NCBI GenBank assembly: GCA_015655035.1
Contig: JAATFS010000091.1
Coordinates: forward strand, 1 to 20,972
Reading direction: 5' to 3'
Source: Lysobacterales bacterium
GTDB lineage: Bacteria > Pseudomonadota > Gammaproteobacteria > Xanthomonadales > Xanthomonadaceae
DNA length: 20,972 bases
Positions 14,896 to 20,972 of the stretch are shown piece by piece. The notes under the pieces were generated by a model, which saw nothing but the letters and a program-made list of their open reading frames with translations, searched no databases and was not told the DNA's origin. The number at the start of each line of letters is the position of its first letter. Position 1 is the stretch's first letter. A program made the translations under genes and the position numbers.

Positions 14896-17433
14896 TCAGT
14901 ACTTGGATTTCCTGCGCTTTGCCGGCTGCGCGCGCGGCGGCAGCGCGGGCTCGTCGTTGCCTTCGTCCACCAGGCGGAAGTCGATCTTGCGTTCTTCCAT
15001 GCTGGCCTTCATCACCAACACCCGCAAGCGATCACCCAGACGGAACTCGCGGCCCCGGCGCTCGCCGCCCAGGGTCTTGCGGATCGGGTCGAAGTGGTAA
15101 TAGTCCTGCGGCAACTGGGTGACGTGAACCAGGCCATTGACCTTGGAATCATCCAGTTCGACGAACAGGCCGAAGCTGGTGACGCCACTGATCACACCAT
15201 CGAACTCGCTGCCGACGTGCTTTTCCATCCATGCCGCGCGGTAACGCTCGTCAACCTCGCGCTCGGCCTCGTCGGCACGGCGCGCGCGCTCGGAGCATTG
15301 CAGCGCCAGCGCTCCCATCTCGCGCGGCGTGTACTGGTATTTCTCCACGTTGCCGTTGGTCAGCGCGTATTTGATCGCGCGGTGCACCAGCAGATCCGGG
15401 TAACGCCGGATCGGCGAGGTGAAGTGCGCATACGCCTCCAACGCCAGGCCGAAGTGGCCACTGTTCTCCGGCGAATACACCGCCAGGCTCTGGCTCCGCA
15501 ACAGCACCGATTCCAGCAGCGCGGCATCCGGGCGCTCGCGCACCTTCTTCAGCAGCTTGGTGTAGTCGCCCGGACGGACCTTGCTCCACGCCGGCAGGCT
15601 CAGGCCGAATTCCTTGAGGAACTCGAGCAGGTCGGCGTACTTGCTCTCCGGCGGCCGCTCGTGCACGCGGTAAGGCGCCGGCACGTGAGTGGAGAGCAGA
15701 TAACGCGCGGCCTCCACGTTCGCCGCGATCATGCATTCCTCGATCAGCTTGTGCGCATCGTTGCGCACCAGCATGCCGGCCTGGGCGACCTCGCCGGTAT
15801 TGTCGAGCACGAACCGCACTTCCGAGGTCTCGAACTCGATCGCGCCACGGTGCGCGCGCGCCTTGGCCAGCACGTTGTAGAGCTGGTGCAGGCGCTGCAC
15901 CTGCGGCAGCAGTTCACCGATGAACGACTTGGTATCGGCATCATCCTCGCCGACCGCCTTCCACACCTGGTTGTAGGTCAGGCGCGCGTGCGAATTCATC
16001 ACCGCCTCGTAGAAGCGCGAACCGGTGACCTCGCCGTCGCGCCCTACCTGCATGTCGCAGACGAAACACATGCGATCGACCTTCGGCATCAGCGAGCAGA
16101 TACCGTTGGACAAGGTCTCCGGCAGCATCGGCACCACGAAGCCCGGGAAGTACACCGAAGTCGCGCGCTTCTGCGCCTCGTCGTCCAGCGGCGTGCCCGG
16201 ACGGACGTAGTTCGACACGTCGGCGATCGCCACCACCAGGCGGAAACCATCGACGTTGGGCTCGCAATACACCGCGTCGTCGAAGTCCTTGGCATCCTCG
16301 CCATCGATGGTGACCAACGGCATGGCGCGCAGGTCCACGCGCCCGCCGATCATGCCCGGCTCCACCGCCAACGGCACCGCTGCGGCCTCGTCCAGCACTT
16401 CCTGCGGGAATTCGTACGGCAGTTCATGGCCGTGGATGGCGGTAGTCACCACCAGCGACGGCGTGAGCTTGTCGCCAAGCACCGCAATGATCTTGCCGAC
16501 CGCGGGGCGGCGGCTGTCCGGCGGCGCGATCAATTCGCACACCACCAACTGGCCTTCGCGCGCCTCGCCGATACCATCGGGTGCGATCTGTACGTTGCGC
16601 TGCACGCGCTTGTCGTCCGGATCGACATACGGCACGCCATGCTCGTAGCCGAAGCGGCCGATCAGCCGGCTCATGCGCCGTTCGAGCACGCGCGCGATGG
16701 CGCCCTCGCGACGGCCACGGCGGTCGATGCCGGTGACATTGGCGAGCGCGCGGTCACCATGCATGACCTTGCGCATCTCGAACGGCGGCAGGAACAGGTC
16801 GTCGCCGCCCTCGTCGGGCTTGAGGAAACCGAAGCCCTCCGGATTAGCGATCACCACACCGGCGATCAGGCTGGTCTGTTCCACCGGGGCATAGCCGCCA
16901 CGGCGGTTCTGCACCAGTTGCGCCTCGCGCACCATCGCGCCCAGGCGCTTGCTCAGCGCGTCGATGCGATCGAGCAGGCCGAGCTGGGCCGCGATCTCCT
17001 CGGCGGTCTGCGGGCCGTCGCAGTCATCGAGCAATTGCAGGATCGCTTCGCGGCTGGCGATCGGCTCGGCATAGCGTTGAGCCTCACGCGCGGCATGTGG
17101 ATCCTGGAAGGCCGGCTGGCTGTCTGCCGCCTTGGACTTGCGCTCGCTGGACTTGCGCGCGTTGATGACCGCATCGGCGGCTGGAATCGAGCGAGGGGGA
17201 GGCTGCGGCGCGGCCGGCGGCGCCGGTTCCTGCGCCTGCTCCCCTGTCGGCGGTGGCGCTGCGGCAGCAGGCTTGCGCTTGGACAGCGAACCGCCAGCAG
17301 CGGCGCGCACCAGAAAATCGGGCATCCATCCCGGTAGTTTCTGTTTCTCGGCGGTGGCGGCGTGGTCGGCGTCGGATTTATTACTATGCGGCCGATCGGC
17401 CCCAGGAGTGGTTTTTTTAGTCATTGAGCCCAT
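14896..17433 (-). CDS. rnr: Ribonuclease R
   Basis: Processive 3'-to-5' exoribonuclease that degrades structured RNA, rRNA fragments and, with tmRNA, defective mRNA. In 845 residues it has a Pro/Ala/Lys-rich N-terminal extension (about 1-110), then the helix-turn-helix segment that opens the E. coli protein (EAQRYAEPIASREAIL, 117-132), two cold-shock domains (about 187-350), the RNB catalytic domain with IDGEDAKDFDDAVYC (376-390; catalytic Asp377, 383, 385, 386) and GHFGLALEAYAHFTSPIRRYPD near the active-site exit, and an S1 domain (about 735-820). The C-terminus (PAKRRKSKY) is much shorter than the Lys-rich tail of E. coli RNase R. ATG 17433 has AAGGGG four bases upstream; ATG 17424 is an alternative. 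Head of the rnr-GFA-rlmB unit, divergent from tRNA-Leu. Confidence 0.96.
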   Translation of the reverse strand: MGSMTKKTTPGADRPHSNKSDADHAATAEKQKLPGWMPDFLVRAAAGGSLSKRKPAAAAPPPTGEQAQEPAPPAAPQPPPRSIPAADAVINARKSSERKSKAADSQPAFQDPHAAREAQRYAEPIASREAILQLLDDCDGPQTAEEIAAQLGLLDRIDALSKRLGAMVREAQLVQNRRGGYAPVEQTSLIAGVVIANPEGFGFLKPDEGGDDLFLPPFEMRKVMHGDRALANVTGIDRRGRREGAIARVLERRMSRLIGRFGYEHGVPYVDPDDKRVQRNVQIAPDGIGEAREGQLVVCELIAPPDSRRPAVGKIIAVLGDKLTPSLVVTTAIHGHELPYEFPQEVLDEAAAVPLAVEPGMIGGRVDLRAMPLVTIDGEDAKDFDDAVYCEPNVDGFRLVVAIADVSNYVRPGTPLDDEAQKRATSVYFPGFVVPMLPETLSNGICSLMPKVDRMCFVCDMQVGRDGEVTGSRFYEAVMNSHARLTYNQVWKAVGEDDADTKSFIGELLPQVQRLHQLYNVLAKARAHRGAIEFETSEVRFVLDNTGEVAQAGMLVRNDAHKLIEECMIAANVEAARYLLSTHVPAPYRVHERPPESKYADLLEFLKEFGLSLPAWSKVRPGDYTKLLKKVRERPDAALLESVLLRSQSLAVYSPENSGHFGLALEAYAHFTSPIRRYPDLLVHRAIKYALTNGNVEKYQYTPREMGALALQCSERARRADEAEREVDERYRAAWMEKHVGSEFDGVISGVTSFGLFVELDDSKVNGLVHVTQLPQDYYHFDPIRKTLGGERRGREFRLGDRLRVLVMKASMEERKIDFRLVDEGNDEPALPPRAQPAKRRKSKY

Positions 17434-17502
17434 GGTACCCCTTGCCGGGCCATCGCGTGGCGCCTGGCTGCCTGTTTCACCGTCGCGCTCCGGCCATGGC
17501 TA

Positions 17503-17531
17503 TTGACAAGGCTCCGGCACTTCCGCAGAAT
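17503..17531 (+). promoter_or_regulatory. Sigma-70 promoter of tRNA-Leu
   Basis: A perfect -35 TTGACA (17503-17508), 17-base spacer and -10 CAGAAT (17526-17531; four of six consensus). The expected start is near 17538, about nine bases before the mature tRNA. The stretch after the -10 (TTCGCGGCTCGC region) is GC-rich, as in stable-RNA promoters under stringent control; that regulation is inferred. Confidence 0.8.
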
Positions 17532-17546
17532 TCGCGGCTCGCACCT

Positions 17547-17633
17547 GCCCAGGTGGCGGAATTGGTAGACGCACTAGCTTCAGGTGCTAGCGGGGGCAAC
17601 TTCGTGGAGGTTCGAGTCCTCTCCTGGGCACCA
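17547..17633 (+). tRNA. tRNA-Leu, anticodon CAG
   Basis: An 87-base class II tRNA including an encoded CCA. The acceptor arm is GCCCAGG (17547-17553) paired with CCTGGGC (17623-17629), then discriminator A and CCA. The D arm contains GGCGGAATTGGTAGAC. The anticodon stem CTAGC pairs with GCTAG around the loop TTCAGGT, which gives CAG (reads CUG). The long variable arm and the T arm GGAGG-TTCGAGT-CCTCT are complete. CUG is the major leucine codon in this GC-rich genome, so this should be an abundant tRNA. Confidence 0.97.
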
Positions 17634-17647
17634 AGCGGAACACAAGA

Positions 17648-17674
17648 AACCCTGCCTTTCGGCGGGGTTTTTTA
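17648..17674 (+). terminator. Rho-independent terminator after tRNA-Leu
   Basis: AACCCTGCC - TTTC - GGCGGGGTT (9-bp stem with one G-U pair) followed by TTTTTA. It starts 14 bases after the CCA end. The mdcH gene converges on it from the other side, 41 bases away. Confidence 0.9.
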
Positions 17675-17715
17675 TTGCGCGCGCCGGTATTCGCCAGAGA
17701 CCGCCGGCGTCGGTG

Positions 17716-18654
17716 CTACGCCGACAACGCCTTCGACAGCCACTGCCTTGCGCCGGCCAGGGTCCGGAATTCATCCAGGCTGCGCGCCGCCACCTGCGGA
17801 TATGCCTGCGCCACCATGGCCGTCAGCGCACGCCCCGGACCCAGCTCGAGGAACACCGTACTTCCGGCCTCGATGCAGCCTTCCAGGCAGCTGGCCCACT
17901 CCACCGGCTGGGAAATCTGCCTGGCGAGTTTGTCCAGGCCTTCATCGATACGCCACACCGGGGTGCCATCGATGCCGGAAAAAAGACGCGTACCGGCATC
18001 GAGACGGGCCGGGTGGTCCACTGCCTGGAGATGCTTGCGGAACGCGACCGATGCTGGCGCCAGCCAGCGGGTATGCGAGGCGATTCTGACCGGCACCGGC
18101 GTCACTCGCGCCGCGCCGCGCCGGGTGGCTTCGACCGCGATCACGGCCAGCGCGTCCTGCTTGCCTGCCAATACATAGGCCTGGTCGGGATTGACGATGG
18201 CGATGGCCGCGTCCTTGCCCGCATACAGCGCCTCCACCACCGTCCGGGCAAGCCCGCGCACCGCCAACATGCCCTCGTTGCCGCTGCTGGCGGCATCCAT
18301 TTCCCTGGCACGTGCGCACACCAGATCCAGCGTGGTCTGCGGCGACACCAGTCCGGCGATACTCCACGCGGCGATCTCACCCACGCTGTAGCCCGCCACG
18401 CACACCTTGCGCTGCGCGAGCAGGTCGGCCAACGCGGCGTAAGCGCCCAGCCCCTGCAAGGTACACAGCAACTGCGCATTGAAGTTTTCCCGCAACACGT
18501 CCTCGCCCGCGCTGCGCACGAAGCTTTCGACCGGCTGCCCGAGCAACGTGCTGGCATGCGCGAACAATTCCCGGGCTTCAGGTGCCTGCGCGGTGAGATC
18601 GAACATCCCCGGCCGCTGCGCGCCCTGCCCCGAGCACAGGATGGCTAGCGCCAT
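17716..18654 (-). CDS. mdcH: Malonyl transacylase MdcH of malonate decarboxylase
   Basis: FabD-like acyltransferase that loads malonyl from malonyl-CoA onto the acyl carrier subunit to start the decarboxylase cycle. The 312-residue protein has the early motif CSGQGAQRPGM (7-17), the nucleophile Ser90 in GYSVGE (FabD has GHSLGE; the Tyr variant is usual for MdcH), the catalytic His194 in ASHTRWL, and the final ELGPGRAL segment. GGAGG (18664-18660) sits five bases before the ATG. It is the last gene of the mdc operon, 12 bases after the transporter gene, and ends just before the tRNA-Leu terminator. Confidence 0.92.
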   Translation of the reverse strand: MALAILCSGQGAQRPGMFDLTAQAPEARELFAHASTLLGQPVESFVRSAGEDVLRENFNAQLLCTLQGLGAYAALADLLAQRKVCVAGYSVGEIAAWSIAGLVSPQTTLDLVCARAREMDAASSGNEGMLAVRGLARTVVEALYAGKDAAIAIVNPDQAYVLAGKQDALAVIAVEATRRGAARVTPVPVRIASHTRWLAPASVAFRKHLQAVDHPARLDAGTRLFSGIDGTPVWRIDEGLDKLARQISQPVEWASCLEGCIEAGSTVFLELGPGRALTAMVAQAYPQVAARSLDEFRTLAGARQWLSKALSA

Positions 18655-18666
18655 TTCCGCCTCCGC

Positions 18667-19074
18667 TCAGCCATACAGCCACGCGATGACCACAGCCAGC
18701 GTGATCGCGGAGAACACCCGCGCCACGACGATGGATTCGGATTCAGGCGAATCCACGCCATAGGCCTTGCCGAACAGGATGCCGAAGAACCCGGAAGGCA
18801 GCGCAGCCAGCAGCACCCCGAGCTTGAGCAGCGGCAGCGGTGCGCCGATCGCATCCCCGACCGCGAAGGCGAGCAGCGGCCATTGCCCGATCATCGATGC
18901 GCGCGGTGTGGTGGCCGTTGCGACGAACAGTGAACATGGCAGCGCATAGCTCATCACCACGGTATTGAGCGCGCCAATGTTCTGGTTGTCGACTATCCGC
19001 CACTTGCCTGCGCTATAGCCCAGCAGAATCACGAAGAATACCGGCGCCAGCGCTATCGCAACGACGGTGATCAT
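18667..19074 (-). CDS. mdcF: Internally deleted AEC-family (MdcF-type) malonate transporter
   Basis: An in-frame gene for only 135 residues. Residues 1 to about 70 match the start of an auxin-efflux-carrier family malonate transporter: ALAPVFFVILLGY (8-20), GKWRIVDNQNIGALN and YALPCSLFVAT (43-53). Residues about 86-135 match the end of the same family: LLAALPSGFFGILFG (88-102) and a last helix. Full-length relatives have about 310-320 residues, so roughly 180 central residues with several membrane helices are missing and the two ends are joined near residues 71-86. There is no stop or frameshift. Function as a carrier is doubtful; it may be a degenerating gene. The start ATG overlaps the mdcB stop (ATGA, 19074-19071). 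Family assignment is from recalled homologues and operon context. Confidence 0.75.
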   Translation of the reverse strand: MITVVAIALAPVFFVILLGYSAGKWRIVDNQNIGALNTVVMSYALPCSLFVATATTPRASMIGQWPLLAFAVGDAIGAPLPLLKLGVLLAALPSGFFGILFGKAYGVDSPESESIVVARVFSAITLAVVIAWLYG

Positions 19075-19955
19075 GATGCGCCACCGCTGTCGACGGCATC
19101 GACGAACAGGCTCATCGCCAGCAGGTCGGCAGCACCGCCGGGACTGAGCCGGCGCGCCACGAACGCGCGATGAGTGGCTTCGGCAAGGCGACGCCAATTG
19201 TCGTTCCCCACTCCGCCCCGGCACAGGAACCTCCGTGCGGCCCGGCGTGCGTAGCGCAGGCCTTCGCTGCCGCCGCGATGCAGCACATTGGTGTCTTCGG
19301 TGACCGCGATCAACGCAAAGCATGCTTGCACGCGTGCGGCCTCGGCATCCCCCGGCCGGCGCAGGGCGATTTCGCGCAAGGCCGGGACACCGACGGCATA
19401 GACACTGGGAAACCCCGCAGCGGCCTCGGCACGCGCGCCGCCGACACCATAGCGGCGTCCCGCCACTTCGCCATGACTGTCCGCAAGCCGCGGGCCACGA
19501 CAAATCTCCTGGCCCCAGCGCCGCGCCACGCCGGCCCCCAGCGATTCCGCCGCGCCGAGGTGCCCTCCGGCGCGCAACCCCGCCGCCGCGCACAGCAGGC
19601 CCAGCCCAAAGATGGCGCCGCGATGGGTATTGACCCCGTCGGTCGCCACCAGCATTGCGCGCTCGGCCGCCATTCCGATCTTGCGCAGCGCGGGCATGTC
19701 CGCGTCCTGCGCTCCGGCGACCACCAGTTCGGCGAGAAAAGGACGTATCGCTGCGGCGCTGCGGCGAAAAGTGCCGGCGTCCATATCCGAATGACTACCG
19801 CAGTCCACATGACTGACCAATCCCGGCTTCGGCCAGGTAGCTATCTCCAACTGCAGGCAATGCTCGGCAATGACCGCGACCCAGTCGGCGCACGCAACGC
19901 CGGCCCCTTTCGTCGCAAGCGGGGACACACCCAGGGACCCAACCGACACACTCAT
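19071..19955 (-). CDS. mdcB: Triphosphoribosyl-dephospho-CoA synthase MdcB
   Basis: Makes 2'-(5''-triphosphoribosyl)-3'-dephospho-CoA, the precursor of the prosthetic group of the malonate decarboxylase acyl carrier protein, from ATP and dephospho-CoA. The 294-residue protein carries the CitG-family signatures KPGLVSHVDCGSHSDMD (43-59), TDGVNTHRGAIFGLGLLCAA (105-124) and, further on, EDTNVLHRGG. From ATG 19955 the start overlaps the mdcG stop by four bases (ATGA), which implies coupled translation; the same overlap joins its end to the transporter gene. An open frame continues further upstream only inside mdcG. Confidence 0.92.
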   Translation of the reverse strand: MSVSVGSLGVSPLATKGAGVACADWVAVIAEHCLQLEIATWPKPGLVSHVDCGSHSDMDAGTFRRSAAAIRPFLAELVVAGAQDADMPALRKIGMAAERAMLVATDGVNTHRGAIFGLGLLCAAAGLRAGGHLGAAESLGAGVARRWGQEICRGPRLADSHGEVAGRRYGVGGARAEAAAGFPSVYAVGVPALREIALRRPGDAEAARVQACFALIAVTEDTNVLHRGGSEGLRYARRAARRFLCRGGVGNDNWRRLAEATHRAFVARRLSPGGAADLLAMSLFVDAVDSGGAS

Positions 19956-20620
19956 CCCAGTGCTCCAACAAAAGCCCGGCGCGAGCACAGCACCACACCA
20001 CTGGCGGTCTTGAGCGCCAATTCGGTGGAACCGGCATGCAACTCGCGCCAGTTCGCGCCAGTGCCGTCTTCGCGTAGCAGTTCGCCATCCAGGCGCATCG
20101 GGGCTGCGGCATCCAGTGCAGCCAGTTCGGCCAGGAACGCATCCAGGCGGTTGGTATGCGGCAAGCTCCAGGCAAGATCGAGGTCGGAGCTGGACGACAG
20201 ATAATCCAGCCCGGTCGCATGCTGCCAGGCTAGGCTGCCGAAGACCCCCGCCCGCATTCTGAAGGCGTCGGACAGCTCCGCCAATCGGCGCAGGCATGGC
20301 CGCCAATGCGCCGGCGCCGCTTCCAGCACCTCGCCCACGCCGGGCAGTGCCGCACTCGAGTCGATGGCCTGCAACGGCATCGTCAGTGCGATCCGTTGCT
20401 TACCCAGCGACAGTGGCAGTGGCAGCCCCAATGGCACGCCATCGCCGTCTTCCGGCAACGATCGGCGCACGATGAACGGCCACCCCTTGAGCGCCCACTG
20501 CTGCAGCACCGGCACCACGGAAAGACGCTCGCGACTACTCAGCCAGTGCGCCCATGCGGCCGGATCGAGCCGGACCAGCCGATGTCGCCGCGGATCAGCG
20601 GGATTTGGAGGCGAGCGCAT
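19952..20620 (-). CDS. mdcG: Malonate decarboxylase holo-ACP synthase (phosphoribosyl-dephospho-CoA transferase) MdcG
   Basis: Nucleotidyltransferase that attaches the prosthetic group made by MdcB to the apo acyl carrier subunit MdcC. From ATG 20620 it has 222 residues. The N-terminal half contains WPFIVRR (47-53) and a beta-rich region. The catalytic nucleotidyltransferase motif is GVFGSLAWQ (125-133) followed by SDLDLAW (145-151), with metal ligands Asp146 and Asp148. The start lies 26 bases inside mdcE; no strong ribosome site is visible, so translation may depend on mdcE. A farther ATG at 20674 is possible but lies deeper in mdcE. It ends in an ATGA overlap with mdcB. Confidence 0.88.
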   Translation of the reverse strand: MRSPPNPADPRRHRLVRLDPAAWAHWLSSRERLSVVPVLQQWALKGWPFIVRRSLPEDGDGVPLGLPLPLSLGKQRIALTMPLQAIDSSAALPGVGEVLEAAPAHWRPCLRRLAELSDAFRMRAGVFGSLAWQHATGLDYLSSSSDLDLAWSLPHTNRLDAFLAELAALDAAAPMRLDGELLREDGTGANWRELHAGSTELALKTASGVVLCSRRAFVGALG

Positions 20621-20972
20621 ATACGCGATCCGCGATATCGGCGGCTTTTGGACGCCCGCCACGCGCTTTTCCAAGACGGTCGCGGCGGTCCTTCAGTGGT
20701 TGCGCGGAACCCGCCGCCACCGCCTCCAATTCGGCCTCGAGCTGCTCGGCCAGCGATCGCGCAGGGTCCCATACCGTACTCACGCCGCCCATCTTCACCA
20801 GGTTGTCCAGGCCCGGGGCAAACACCGGCGTGGACTGGGCCATCCGCTGCAACACCTCGATCGAGAGCTTGGTCACCCGCGACATCGACGGCAGGTCCAT
20901 CACCATGGGCTGCGCGCCGGGCAGCGCCACCAGCGTGCGCGTGGACAGTGCGGACGCAATGAAGGCCCCTGC
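20595..20972 (-). CDS. mdcE: Malonate decarboxylase gamma subunit MdcE, C-terminal part
   Basis: The gene is cut by the window end, so its start lies beyond 20972; 125 residues are visible. MdcE and MdcD together form the carboxy-lyase that removes CO2 from malonyl-ACP. The visible part belongs to the crotonase-like gamma-subunit fold: ALPGAQPMVMDLPSMSRVTK is followed by SPVFAPGLDNLVKMG, both recalled as typical of MdcE, then a variable Ala/Arg-rich tail with a conserved GRP-type ending. It precedes mdcG with a 26-base overlap. The upstream genes mdcA, mdcC and mdcD would be expected just outside the window. Confidence 0.88.
   Translation of the reverse strand, partial: AGAFIASALSTRTLVALPGAQPMVMDLPSMSRVTKLSIEVLQRMAQSTPVFAPGLDNLVKMGGVSTVWDPARSLAEQLEAELEAVAAGSAQPLKDRRDRLGKARGGRPKAADIADRVYALASKSR

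Noticed and set aside
14497..17337. A 946-codon open frame on the plus strand opposite rnr
   Set aside because: It mirrors the whole of rnr. The translation is rich in His, Arg, Gln and Leu with no recognisable domain, as expected for the antisense of a GC-rich gene. RNase R on the minus strand has every catalytic motif.
17503..17509. TTGTCAA on the minus strand as a -35 for rnr
   Set aside because: It is the complement of the tRNA -35, and no -10-like hexamer follows at a proper distance on the minus strand.

Overview
The window is high-GC gammaproteobacterial DNA. Gene content, protein style and the intergenic hairpin repeats (CCTTCTCCCGC...GCGGG type) suggest the Xanthomonadaceae/Rhodanobacteraceae branch, perhaps Xanthomonas or a close relative. 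That assignment is inferred from pattern recognition; no 16S rRNA gene is present. Almost all the sequence is coding and most of it is recognisable chromosomal housekeeping or metabolic DNA.

Layout. (1) 74-4888, plus strand: a phosphate-starvation operon, pstS-pstC-pstA-pstB-phoU, preceded by a recognisable Pho box. PstS is a lipoprotein, and two GC-rich hairpins lie between pstS and pstC. phoB and phoR are not in the window. (2) 5025-5447, plus: a small exported RcnB-family protein with an Asn/Gln/Asp/Arg-rich middle, closed by a strong terminator. (3) 5621-6268, plus: RNase T. (4) 6318-8419, minus: an OmpR-type response regulator and its histidine kinase with overlapping stop/start. They are divergent from (5) 8645-13276, plus: a MacA-like adaptor containing a run of 16 serines, a MacB ABC exporter and a NodT-type outer-membrane lipoprotein. 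Together these make a complete tripartite exporter with its probable regulator next door. (6) 13277-13461: repeat/hairpin DNA between convergent operons. (7) 13462-17433, minus: rnr, a GFA-family zinc protein and rlmB, an RNA-metabolism cluster with one unrelated gene inserted. (8) 17547-17633, plus: tRNA-Leu(CAG) with its own promoter and terminator. (9) 17716-20972, minus: the distal part of a malonate decarboxylase operon, mdcE (cut by the window edge)-mdcG-mdcB-AEC transporter-mdcH, with overlapping or near-contiguous genes.

How they work together: the Pst proteins import phosphate and PhoU relays transport status. The two-component system probably senses an envelope or drug signal and controls the MacAB-type exporter (inference from divergent placement only). 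RNase R and RlmB act on structured RNA and 23S rRNA. MdcB and MdcG make and attach the prosthetic group of the malonate decarboxylase acyl carrier protein, MdcH loads malonyl onto it, and MdcE is a decarboxylase subunit.

The most unusual points are the malonate transporter, which keeps its N- and C-terminal ends but lacks the middle of an AEC carrier while staying in frame, the mixed-codon poly-serine tract in the MacA-like protein, and the GFA gene separating rnr from rlmB. I did not find an obviously new defence, mobile or regulatory system.
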